Of a stretch of 10,789 nucleotides of DNA, positions 1 to 6,684 are shown piece after piece (position 1 is the stretch's first letter; each line of letters opens with the position of its first letter). The DNA is from CAZYZQ01 sp964652075 (GTDB taxonomy: Bacteria; Bacillota; Clostridia; Oscillospirales; Oscillospiraceae). Under the pieces are notes generated by a model, which worked only from the letters and a program-made list of their open reading frames with translations, did no database searches and was not told the origin of the DNA. A program made the translations under genes and the position numbers. The stretch spans positions 1-10,789 of the forward strand of contig CAZYZQ010000082.1 of assembly GCA_964652075.1 (NCBI GenBank), in the 5' to 3' direction.

Positions 1-23
1 TTTTCCTACATCAGGGGGCTTTT
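1..23. other. Possible half of a terminator stem cut by the left edge
   Basis: The first bases carry a G-run followed by CTTTT (positions 14-23). On the plus strand this resembles the 3' arm and T-tail of an intrinsic terminator, and on the minus strand it resembles the 5' arm after an A-run. The matching arm would lie outside the window. It could end the oxidoreductase transcript, a convergent gene to the left, or both. The other bases up to 90 contain only a short CGCC/GGCG inverted repeat without a T-tract. Confidence 0.25.
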
Positions 24-90
24 GTCTATTGTCCGTTTTTACTGGAGCAGTTCACACCGCCTTTTCGGGGCGCTTTTGGATTGCGAAAGA

Positions 91-1344
91 TTAATTGTCC
101 AGCGCAGCTTCCTGACCGGTGGCGGAGGCGGAGTTCATCGGAACCGGCTCCGGACGCGGGCACTTCGTGGTCATCTCGTAGATCTTGCCAGTCTTGCAGG
201 ACTCCTGAATCGCATGGATGACTTCGATGGCATGCAGGCCAATGTCGTAGTGGCAGCGCGGACGGCGGCCATTGGCGATGGCGTAGCACATATCGGCCAG
301 GCCGACGCCACGCAGCGAATCATAGAACGGATGCAGCAGCGGCAGCTGAACCTCCTGCATCGGGGTCGGCTCGACCAGCGTCTGCAGATCGTTGTCCTCC
401 TCGGCAGCGCCGGCGCCGGCAGCCTTCGGCTGCTCGCCGGGACGAACCATCTCGATGGGCGGGTTTGCACCCGGGCGCAGGATGGAGATGTGGTCGTTGA
501 ACATATTCGGATCGCCCAGATTCATGGTGCCGTCGGTACCGGTGACCTGGAAAGCGCGGCTCATGAAGGAGTCGGAGGAGATGTGGAACGTGCCGATCAC
601 GCCGTTCTCAAACTCCAGCGCGGCCAGAAGCGTCGTCGGGGTGTTGACCTCAAAGGTCTCGCCGTACTTCGGATGCTTCGGGTTGTCGTACTTACGGACC
701 GGGTTCAGGTTGCCGCCGAAGCCGGTGACGCGCTTGATGGAGCCGAACAGGTTGATCATCTCGTGGATATAGTAGCCGCCCAGATCGAACGGGAAGCCGC
801 CGCCGTAGTGCAGCGGGAAGAAGAAGTAGCGCGGCGCCAGATCAAAGAACGGGGTGTTCGGCTGATAGCGCATGGTGACCTGTGCATGCACGGTGACCGG
901 CTTGCCGATGACGCCCTGATCCAGATAGAAGCGGGCGGACTGCTCCCACGCGCCCAGGAAGGTATCCGGCGCGGTGGTGTACATGACATGGTTCTCCTCC
1001 GCGATACGGACGAGCTCCTTGGCATCCTCGAAGGTCGGCGCCATCATCTTCTCACAGTAGACGTTCTTGCCATGCTCCATGGCCGTCTTGGAGACGATAA
1101 AATGAGACTCCGGATAGGTCAGGTTGACAATGATCTCAATCTCCGGATCGGAGCAGATCGCTTCCAGGCTCTCGTACTTCTTGATGCCGTACTTGTTGAC
1201 CATGTAGTCCATACGGGACTCAATCTGGTCATAGCAGCCAACAACGTCGATCACTTCGAACTTGTTGACCATGTTGTTCATGTAGGTTGCTTTGCAGATA
1301 CCGCCGCAGCCTACAACGCCAACTTTGACTTTCCGTTTCAGCAT
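91..1344 (-). CDS. Gfo/Idh/MocA-family NAD(P)-dependent oxidoreductase
   Basis: This 417-residue cytoplasmic protein has a Rossmann N-terminus with the dinucleotide loop GVVGCGG at residues 9-15. The family hallmark after the fifth strand appears as CEKMM (97-101): the Glu-Lys pair is kept but the usual Pro of EKP is Met. The second domain has FDLGGYYIHEMI (186-197), where His194 is the likely catalytic histidine. Members oxidise or reduce sugars, inositols and related polyols with NAD(P); the substrate cannot be read here. The ATG at 1344 is chosen because AAAGGAG lies 8 bases upstream; an in-frame upstream start would add ten residues and would lie in the leader. Residues 301-335 (Pro, Ala, Gly, acidic) and the last 25 residues look like low-complexity additions. 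It stands alone behind its own promoter, downstream of ftsK. Confidence 0.9.
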   Translation of the reverse strand: MLKRKVKVGVVGCGGICKATYMNNMVNKFEVIDVVGCYDQIESRMDYMVNKYGIKKYESLEAICSDPEIEIIVNLTYPESHFIVSKTAMEHGKNVYCEKMMAPTFEDAKELVRIAEENHVMYTTAPDTFLGAWEQSARFYLDQGVIGKPVTVHAQVTMRYQPNTPFFDLAPRYFFFPLHYGGGFPFDLGGYYIHEMINLFGSIKRVTGFGGNLNPVRKYDNPKHPKYGETFEVNTPTTLLAALEFENGVIGTFHISSDSFMSRAFQVTGTDGTMNLGDPNMFNDHISILRPGANPPIEMVRPGEQPKAAGAGAAEEDNDLQTLVEPTPMQEVQLPLLHPFYDSLRGVGLADMCYAIANGRRPRCHYDIGLHAIEVIHAIQESCKTGKIYEMTTKCPRPEPVPMNSASATGQEAALDN

Positions 1345-1358
1345 AGTATACTCTCCTT

Positions 1359-1373
1359 TGCGGTCATGCCGCA
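1359..1373 (-). promoter_or_regulatory. Leader hairpin next to the oxidoreductase ribosome binding site
   Basis: A perfect 5-bp inverted repeat TGCGG/CCGCA with a 5-base loop directly abuts the AAAGGAG site (1353-1359) in the predicted leader. It could modulate translation or, as DNA, act as a small operator downstream of the start of transcription. It is short, so chance is possible. Confidence 0.35.
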
Positions 1374-1387
1374 TAAATTACACATAA

Positions 1388-1416
1388 AGTATAGCACGAT
1401 TTCAGATTGTTTGCAA
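1388..1416 (-). promoter_or_regulatory. Promoter of the oxidoreductase gene
   Basis: On the minus strand, TTGCAA (1411-1416) and TATACT (1388-1393) are separated by 17 bases, and TGC directly precedes the -10, giving an extended -10 element. Transcription would start near 1381 and leave a leader of about 37 bases with a hairpin and AAAGGAG. This fits a housekeeping (SigA-type) promoter. Confidence 0.75.
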
Positions 1417-1456
1417 TATACCTTGGAAAAAGAAGGATGGAAGCGGTTGTTTTTCG

Positions 1457-1479
1457 TTATAATTGCCAAATTGTAATTG
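1457..1479. repeat. Tandem 9-bp direct repeat in the ftsK-oxidoreductase gap
   Basis: On the plus strand TTATAATTG (1457-1465) is followed after five bases by TTGTAATTG (1471-1479), one mismatch apart and with a 14-base period. It lies in an AT-rich stretch about 40-65 bases upstream of the -35 box of the oxidoreductase promoter, a place where an activator or UP-like element could act. No clear ftsK terminator is visible in the same gap (1345-1501). Confidence 0.35.
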
Positions 1480-1501
1480 GAATTTTTGTTGAAAACAGCC
1501 G

Positions 1502-4147
1502 TCAGATTTCCTTCTCCACCGGCGGATTGTCGTCCGGCGCGCCGCCGTTCTGCATCTGCGCCCACTGTTCCTTCGTAATGAGCAGCTGCCGCGGCTTCGA
1601 GCCTTCGAACGGGCCGACAATGCCGCGCTCCTCCATCTCATCGACAATTCTGGCGGCTCTGGCATAGCCCAGCTTCAGGCGGCGCTGGAGCATGGATACA
1701 GAGGCCTGTCCGGTCTCCAGAATGACCTCGACCGCCTGCGGCAGCAGCTCGTCGCAGTCGTCCTCGTCATCTCCGACGGCAGCGGCAATCGCTCCGCCCT
1801 TGCCGCTCTGGCTGGCGTTTTTTTCGATCTGCTCCTGTACCTCCGCGGAGTACTGCGCGCTTGTGAACTGCTTGACAGAATCCACAACAGCCTGAACCTC
1901 CGCATCCGTGAGAAAGCAGCCCTGCACACGGCGCGGCTTGCCCTGTCCGAGCGGGGCAAAAAGCATGTCGCCCTTGCCGACCAGCTTCTCCGCGCCCTGC
2001 GTGTCCAGAATAATGCGCGATTCAAGCGAGGACGCCACAGCAAACGCAATACGGGACGGAATATTGGCCTTCAGCAGGCCGGTAATGACGTCGGCGGACG
2101 GGCGCTGCGTCGCAATGACAAGATGCACGCCGGCCGCGCGGCCCATCTGTGCCACGCGGCAGATGGATTCCTCAACCTCTTTCGCCGCGACAAGCATCAG
2201 GTCGGCCAGCTCGTCGATGACCACGACAAGGCGCGGCATCGTCTCCATCTCTTCGGTGTGGGACGCCAGCTTATTGTACGAGTCGATCTCGCGCACGCCG
2301 GAATCCGAAAGCGTCCGGTAGCGGCGCATCATTTCCGTTACCGCCCATTGCAGCGCGCCGGCCGCCTTCTTCGGGTCCGTCACAACCGGGATCAGCAGAT
2401 GCGGGATGCCGTTGTAGATCCCAAGCTCCACCATCTTCGGGTCAACCATGATAAGCTTAACCTCGTCCGGCGTGGACTTGTACAGAAGCGAGATAATCAG
2501 GCTGTTCATGCACACCGACTTACCGGAGCCGGTCGTGCCCGCAATCAGCAGGTGCGGCAGCTTTGCAATGTCTCCGACAATCCGGTTGCCGCCGATGTCC
2601 TCGCCAACGGCGAAGGACAGCTTCGATTTACTCGACTGGAACTCGCGGGATTCAATGACCTCACGCAGCCAGACCGTGCGGACCGTCTTGTTCGGCACCT
2701 CGATGCCGACCACGGACATCTTGTCCGGGATCGCCGAGATTCGCACGCCCGTCGAGCCGAGCGCGAGCGCGATGTCATCGGCCAGCCCCGTAATCTTGGA
2801 GAGCTTGACTCCGCTCTCAAGCTTCAGCTCATATCGCGTGACCGTCGGCCCGCAGATGATATCGGTGATATTCGCGTCGATCCCAAAGCTGGACAGCTTC
2901 GCGGCCAGCAGGTCGCGGTTGAGCTTCATCTCATCCGTCCGGTCGAGCGACGCGGCGCTGACAGCCTTTAACAGGGAGCAGCTCGGGAACTGATAAACAG
3001 GCTGGGTCTGCCCCGACGTGCTTGCAATTTCCATACCGATCTCCGCGGCGGCGCGCGCCGCGTCCTTTGCCTTCACGCGCTCCAGCGCAGGCTCCGCCTG
3101 CGGCGGCAGCTCCGGCGGTACCACAACCGGCGATTCCTCCACGACCTCAGGTGTATCATGCGCAAAATCGGTCACATCGATCGGCTCGATAAGCGCCGGT
3201 TCCTCCTCAAAGGCCGTCTGCGTTCCGGCGGCTTCCGTCCCGTCGGGCGGCGTCAGATCCGGCAGCGCGGCAGGCGGCTCATCAACCGGCAGGTCAAACG
3301 GTGCGCGCGGCTGTGCCGGCCGCTTTTCAACCGGCACAGGCTCCGACTGCGCCGGTGCTTCCGGCTCGGCCACCGTCTCCTGCGGTGCGGGAGCGGGCTT
3401 TTCCCTGCGCTTTTTCTTCTCTGCTCTTGGCGGTTCATCGACCGGCAGATCGAATTCCGACGCCTCGCGGCGCCGCTCTACGCGCGCAATATGCTTTTGC
3501 GCCGCGAAATTGACCAGCTGCTCCGCGCGGTCAACCGGCTCCTCCGGTTTCTGCTGCTGCACAGGGCGCGGCCGGTTGCGATATGCGCGAATCAGGCTGA
3601 ACACCGTCATATTAGCTGTGGCCAGCACTGCGATCAGCAGCGCCAGCGCGGCAAGGAGAATGCCGCAGAATTTCCCGAAAACGGACAGCAGGATCTGCCC
3701 GAGAAGCCCCGCGAGCAGGCCGCCCGCTTCCCGGTGCACGCCGCCAAGGTAGAGATGCTTCAGGATAGAGAAATTCCACGTAAGCTCCAGCTTGCAGGAG
3801 ACAACATGCCCCAACGCACCGACAAACAGCGCAACGAGGAACACGGATACGATCCGCAGCGTCGTCCGCTTGCGCCGGCGGCTGATCAGCAGCCAGAACG
3901 CCATAAAGAACGCCAGCGGCGTCACATAGAAGCCGGCGCCGAGCAGCCCGCGCAGGAACGTGCACAGAAGATCAATAAACAGTGCCTTGACCCCAAAAGC
4001 GCCAAGCAGGGTGAAAATTGCGAAAAACAGACAGATAAACGCTGCAATTTCCCGCGCAATGGACTGCTGCGCCTGCTTTTGCGGTTGTTTTTTTGCTGTG
4101 TTCTTGTTCGCCGGCTTCTTCCCGGCGGATTTCTTTTGATTCTCCAT
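1502..4147 (-). CDS. ftsK: DNA translocase FtsK/SpoIIIE
   Basis: This 881-residue membrane-anchored, ATP-driven motor pumps double-stranded DNA through the closing septum. About four hydrophobic segments lie between residues 30 and 180. A Pro/Glu-rich linker runs from about 190 to 375, followed by the alpha/beta part (about 385-500) and a RecA-like motor. The motor has Walker A GTTGSGKS (537-544, Lys543) and Walker B VVVIDE (641-646). A winged-helix gamma domain, which reads orienting DNA sites in this family, spans about 797-865. The start has AAGGAGT just upstream, inside the 9-base gap after uppP, so the two genes are probably co-transcribed. Nearness to tepA matches the tepA-spoIIIE neighbourhood of Bacillus subtilis and favours SpoIIIE orthology; sequence alone does not separate a sporulation role from a vegetative one. 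The linker contains FDLPVDEPP twice (232-240, 284-292). Confidence 0.96.
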   Translation of the reverse strand: MENQKKSAGKKPANKNTAKKQPQKQAQQSIAREIAAFICLFFAIFTLLGAFGVKALFIDLLCTFLRGLLGAGFYVTPLAFFMAFWLLISRRRKRTTLRIVSVFLVALFVGALGHVVSCKLELTWNFSILKHLYLGGVHREAGGLLAGLLGQILLSVFGKFCGILLAALALLIAVLATANMTVFSLIRAYRNRPRPVQQQKPEEPVDRAEQLVNFAAQKHIARVERRREASEFDLPVDEPPRAEKKKRREKPAPAPQETVAEPEAPAQSEPVPVEKRPAQPRAPFDLPVDEPPAALPDLTPPDGTEAAGTQTAFEEEPALIEPIDVTDFAHDTPEVVEESPVVVPPELPPQAEPALERVKAKDAARAAAEIGMEIASTSGQTQPVYQFPSCSLLKAVSAASLDRTDEMKLNRDLLAAKLSSFGIDANITDIICGPTVTRYELKLESGVKLSKITGLADDIALALGSTGVRISAIPDKMSVVGIEVPNKTVRTVWLREVIESREFQSSKSKLSFAVGEDIGGNRIVGDIAKLPHLLIAGTTGSGKSVCMNSLIISLLYKSTPDEVKLIMVDPKMVELGIYNGIPHLLIPVVTDPKKAAGALQWAVTEMMRRYRTLSDSGVREIDSYNKLASHTEEMETMPRLVVVIDELADLMLVAAKEVEESICRVAQMGRAAGVHLVIATQRPSADVITGLLKANIPSRIAFAVASSLESRIILDTQGAEKLVGKGDMLFAPLGQGKPRRVQGCFLTDAEVQAVVDSVKQFTSAQYSAEVQEQIEKNASQSGKGGAIAAAVGDDEDDCDELLPQAVEVILETGQASVSMLQRRLKLGYARAARIVDEMEERGIVGPFEGSKPRQLLITKEQWAQMQNGGAPDDNPPVEKEI

Positions 4148-4156
4148 ATGTACTCC

Positions 4157-5002
4157 TTACGCAATGAGCGACAGCACAATTGTGACAATCCCCGCGCCCC
4201 AGCAGTAGAACGCAAAGCCGCCGAAGCCGCCCCTGTTTGTGATGTATTTCAGGAATCGGATGGCCAGATAGCCGGAGAGCGCCGCGGCCACAACGCCGAC
4301 CAGATACATCGGCATCAGGCTCCAGTCAATCCCCGCTTTGACTGCGTCCACCATGCTCAAAATATTCGCGCCCAGCACAGCCGGGATGGACATGATGAAC
4401 GAAAACCGCACCGCAAACGGCCGGTCGAAGCCGCGCAGCATCCCGATCGAAATTGTGGTGCCGGAGCGGGAGATGCCCGGCACCGTCGCAAACGCCTGCC
4501 CAAGACCGACCAGCAGCGCGTCCGCAATCGTCGCGTTGCGCTCTGTCTTGCTGCCGCGCCGCATCCGGTCACTTACAAAAAGAATCGCGCCGGTGACAAG
4601 CAGCGCAAAGCCGACAATGATCGTATTGTAGTACAGCCGGTCGATCGCGTCCTTGATCGGCAGGACGAGCACAAGCGGGAGCGTCGCCAGAATAATCAGG
4701 AGCAAAAACCGCTGGTTCCAGCGGAATTTCTGGCGCTCCGCCTGCGGTAGCTTCGCGGTGCTCCTGCCCAGAAAGAGCGCAAAAAACGACAGGATCAGCT
4801 CCTTGATTTCAGGCCAATACGCCGCAAATACGGCAACGAGTGTGCCGAGATGAAGCAGTACATCGAAAAACAGGTTCTCGCCCTCGGCCGTTTGCAGGCC
4901 GAAAAAATTCTGAAATATCGCCAGATGTCCGGAACTGGAGATCGGCAAAAACTCCGAAATCCCCTGAATCAGGCCAAGCAAAATGGCCGATAAATATGAC
5001 AT
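4157..5002 (-). CDS. uppP: Undecaprenyl-diphosphatase UppP (BacA family)
   Basis: This 281-residue polytopic membrane protein removes one phosphate from undecaprenyl diphosphate. That regenerates the lipid carrier for peptidoglycan and other wall polymers, and high dosage gives bacitracin resistance in this family. Both active-site motifs are present: GISEFLPISSSGHL (residues 14-27, with Glu17, Ser24 and His26) and PGISRSGTT (175-183, with Arg179). The remainder is a series of hydrophobic helices, and the length is usual for the family. The start is supported by GGAGG 7 bases upstream. It has its own promoter between tepA and itself, and it ends 9 bases before ftsK, so it probably leads a uppP-ftsK unit that links wall-lipid recycling with septal DNA transport. 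Confidence 0.96.
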   Translation of the reverse strand: MSYLSAILLGLIQGISEFLPISSSGHLAIFQNFFGLQTAEGENLFFDVLLHLGTLVAVFAAYWPEIKELILSFFALFLGRSTAKLPQAERQKFRWNQRFLLLIILATLPLVLVLPIKDAIDRLYYNTIIVGFALLVTGAILFVSDRMRRGSKTERNATIADALLVGLGQAFATVPGISRSGTTISIGMLRGFDRPFAVRFSFIMSIPAVLGANILSMVDAVKAGIDWSLMPMYLVGVVAAALSGYLAIRFLKYITNRGGFGGFAFYCWGAGIVTIVLSLIA

Positions 5003-5051
5003 GGATGCGCCTCCAAGGAAATACTCCGCTGACGCGGGACATAATGGAATA

Positions 5052-5080
5052 ATTATAGCATAGATGCGCCCACATTTCCA
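5052..5080 (-). promoter_or_regulatory. Promoter of uppP-ftsK
   Basis: The minus strand has a consensus TATAAT (5052-5057) preceded directly by TGC (extended -10). A 4-of-6 match to the -35 box (TGGAAA, 5075-5080) lies at 17 bases spacing. The predicted start is near 5045, giving a leader of about 43 bases that contains a small CCGC/GCGG hairpin (5026-5037) before GGAGG. No terminator separates it from tepA, so read-through is also possible. Confidence 0.65.
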
Positions 5081-5089
5081 GTTTTCGGT

Positions 5090-5764
5090 TCAATTTTTCT
5101 GCTTTTCTTTTTTCCCGGCCGCAATCATCTTTTGCAGACAGTGCAGCGCGTCGCCCAGGCTGCCGACGCGGTCGATCAGCCCGCAGCCCACCGCCTCCCG
5201 GCCGTACAGAATGGAACCGACGTCCGACGCCAGCTCCCCGGTCTGCATCATATAGGCCAGAAACGCTTCGCGCGAAATATGGGAATTGGTCGTCACAAAA
5301 TCGACGATCTGCTCCTGAATCCGGTCAAAATAGTGATAGGTCTGCGGCGCGCCGATCACCATGCCCGTCATGCGGACGGGGTGGATCGTCATGCCTGCCG
5401 TCGGCGCAATCATGCTGCGCTTGGCCGACACCGCCAGCGGCACGCCGATCGAATGTCCGCCGCCAAGCACGAGCGACACCGTCGGCTTGCGCATCCCGGC
5501 CACAAGCTCCGCAATTGCCAGACCGGCTTCAATATCGCCGCCAACTGTGTTGAGCAGCAGCAGGAGCCCGTCAACGTCGTCGCTCTCCTCAATCGAGGCC
5601 AGCAGCGGCATGACATGCTCATATTTTGTCGTTTTCACCGTCTCCGGCAGCACCTGATGGCCCTCGATCTGTCCGATGATAGTCAGTGTATGAATTGTCC
5701 CGCGGTTTGACTCCACGCGCGTTGAGCCAAAGCTGTTGAGTTGTTCCCGTTCTTCCCTGTCCAT
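5090..5764 (-). CDS. tepA: TepA-like ClpP-family serine protease
   Basis: This 224-residue protein has the ClpP/crotonase fold and closely resembles Bacillus subtilis TepA (YmfB). Recognisable stretches are IGQIEGH (30-36), the oxyanion-turn motif NTVGGDIEAGLAIAE (72-86), GGGHSIG with nucleophile candidate Ser105, and MTIHPVR with His128. An Asp near 181 could complete the triad. TepA was first described as aiding protein export and later as a protease acting on small spore proteins during germination; which applies here is unknown. The ATG at 5764 is preferred over an in-frame ATG at 5785 because GGAGG sits 7 bases upstream of it and the earlier codon has no ribosome binding site. It is divergent from ybaK and upstream of uppP-ftsK. 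In B. subtilis a small gene (ylzJ) lies between tepA and spoIIIE; here uppP does. Confidence 0.92.
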   Translation of the reverse strand: MDREEREQLNSFGSTRVESNRGTIHTLTIIGQIEGHQVLPETVKTTKYEHVMPLLASIEESDDVDGLLLLLNTVGGDIEAGLAIAELVAGMRKPTVSLVLGGGHSIGVPLAVSAKRSMIAPTAGMTIHPVRMTGMVIGAPQTYHYFDRIQEQIVDFVTTNSHISREAFLAYMMQTGELASDVGSILYGREAVGCGLIDRVGSLGDALHCLQKMIAAGKKEKQKN

Positions 5765-5783
5765 TTTCCTGCCTCCGATCAGC

Positions 5784-5812
5784 ATTTTACTAACAGTTTA
5801 CGCGGTTGTCCG
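5784..5812 (-). promoter_or_regulatory. Weak candidate promoter of tepA
   Basis: On the minus strand CGGACA (5807-5812) and TAAAAT (5784-5789) are 17 bases apart. The -10 is a good match and the -35 is poor. Transcription would begin near 5777, almost at the GGAGG (5772-5776) that serves the ATG at 5764, so the leader would be very short. Confidence 0.35.
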
Positions 5813-5826
5813 GATTCTATACCCAC

Positions 5827-5854
5827 TTGCATTTTGGCGACATTCGTGTATAAT
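5827..5854 (+). promoter_or_regulatory. Promoter of ybaK and the TSCPD gene
   Basis: TTGCAT (5827-5832) and a consensus TATAAT (5849-5854) are separated by 16 bases. The predicted start of transcription is about 5861, which coincides with the GGAGG (5861-5865) used by ybaK. The transcript would have a leader of only some 13 bases. Confidence 0.6.
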
Positions 5855-5873
5855 ACTGTCGGAGGTGGAAAGC

Positions 5874-6344
5874 GTGCAAAAAACAAATGCCATGCGGCTT
5901 CTGACACAGGCAAAGATCCCATTCTCCACCAGCGAATACGAATTCGATGAATCCGATTTTAACGGCATGCATGCCGCGTTGCAGACAGGCATCCCGCCCG
6001 AACAGGTCTTCAAGACACTTGTTGCCTGCAACGAGAAGGGCGCGCATTTTGTCTTCTGCATTCCGGTGTGCTGTGAACTGGATCTGAAAAAAGCCGCGAA
6101 GGCCGCAGGCGCAAAGAAAATTGAACTGATCCATGTGAAGGAATTGCTTCCACTCACCGGCTATGTGCGCGGCGGCTGCAGCCCCATCGGCATGAAGAAG
6201 GATTTCCCCGCGTTTTTGGAAGAAACTGCGGCGCTTTACCCGGAGATTGCTATTTCTGCCGGTGTTCGCGGCTGCCAGCTTCTGCTCTCCCCGGATGCGC
6301 TTGCGGCATACCGTTCGATGACATATGCCGACTTAACAGAATAA
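5874..6344 (+). CDS. ybaK: YbaK/EbsC-family Cys-tRNA(Pro) deacylase
   Basis: This 156-residue cytoplasmic editing protein belongs to the family that hydrolyses Cys wrongly attached to tRNA(Pro), in trans to prolyl-tRNA synthetase. It matches YbaK along its full length: PPEQVFKTLV (41-50, where Lys47 is the conserved active-site lysine), the LDLKKAAKAAGAKK helix (69-82), and the TGYVRGGCSPIG loop (95-106). The start is GTG at 5874, supported by GGAGG 8 bases upstream; the frame is open further upstream but that would run through the promoter. It is the first gene of the only plus-strand unit, 20 bases before the TSCPD gene. Confidence 0.92.
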   Translation: MQKTNAMRLLTQAKIPFSTSEYEFDESDFNGMHAALQTGIPPEQVFKTLVACNEKGAHFVFCIPVCCELDLKKAAKAAGAKKIELIHVKELLPLTGYVRGGCSPIGMKKDFPAFLEETAALYPEIAISAGVRGCQLLLSPDALAAYRSMTYADLTE

Positions 6345-6364
6345 ACAACCAGGAGGTTTTATAA

Positions 6365-6613
6365 ATGAGATATGAATACACCCCGCGCGGCGTTTGCAGC
6401 CGCCGCATGATTTTTGAGCTTGAGGACGGAAAAGTCGTCAGCCTGACCGTGCAGGGCGGCTGCCATGGCAACCTGCAGGGTCTGAGTGCTCTGGTCGCTG
6501 GCATGGACGCGGAGGAGGTCATCCGCCGTCTGGAGGGCATCCACTGCGGCATGAAGAGCACCTCGTGCCCCGATCAGCTCGCACAGGCGCTCAAGCAGGC
6601 GCTGGCCCAGTAA
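6365..6613 (+). CDS. Small stand-alone TSCPD-domain protein (TIGR03905-like)
   Basis: This 82-residue soluble protein has no known function. It consists of a single TSCPD domain, otherwise known at the C-terminus of some vitamin-B12-dependent ribonucleotide reductases. The signature TSCPD is at residues 66-70 and GGCHGNLQG at 31-39. Four cysteines (11, 33, 61 and 68) fall in conserved-looking positions and could bind a metal ion; that is inference. A strong AGGAGG lies 8 bases before the ATG, which is the only sensible start. It is the second gene after ybaK and is followed 12 bases later by a strong terminator. No ribonucleotide reductase gene lies in the window, so a direct link to that enzyme is not shown. 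Confidence 0.88.
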   Translation: MRYEYTPRGVCSRRMIFELEDGKVVSLTVQGGCHGNLQGLSALVAGMDAEEVIRRLEGIHCGMKSTSCPDQLAQALKQALAQ

Positions 6614-6625
6614 TCGGCAGCTTTC

Positions 6626-6664
6626 AAAAACCGGCCCGGACAGAAGTTGCCCGGGCCGGTTTTA
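6626..6664. terminator. Strong bidirectional intrinsic terminator
   Basis: A perfect 13-bp stem AAAACCGGCCCGG (6627-6639) pairs with CCGGGCCGGTTTT (6651-6663) around an 11-base loop. T-runs follow in both directions. It sits between the ends of the TSCPD gene (6613) and the convergent yebC (stop at 6685) and should stop both transcripts. Confidence 0.92.
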
Positions 6665-6684
6665 TCATCAAACGGTTATAAAGA

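Noticed and set aside
22..1476. Plus-strand open frame of 484 codons opposite the oxidoreductase
   Set aside because: It is the antisense shadow of a clear family protein; its translation is Arg/Leu/Val/Ala-rich without a recognisable domain and it has no ribosome binding site.
1466..1491. Imperfect hairpin followed by a short T-run on the plus strand as a terminator
   Set aside because: The stem is only four to six weak pairs with a mismatch, and no plus-strand gene ends here; on the minus strand, where ftsK ends, there is no T-run.
2123..2971. Plus-strand open frame of 282 codons inside ftsK
   Set aside because: Antisense to the conserved ATPase motor; composition and lack of start signals mark it as a shadow.
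3158..4750. Plus-strand open frame of 530 codons opposite ftsK and uppP
   Set aside because: It spans the end and start of two convincing minus-strand genes, is rich in Arg/Gln/His, and has no domain or ribosome binding site. Long antisense frames are expected in GC-rich coding DNA.
5765..5785. Upstream start for tepA adding seven residues
   Set aside because: No ribosome binding site precedes the ATG at 5785, whereas GGAGG lies within those codons at the right distance from the ATG at 5764.
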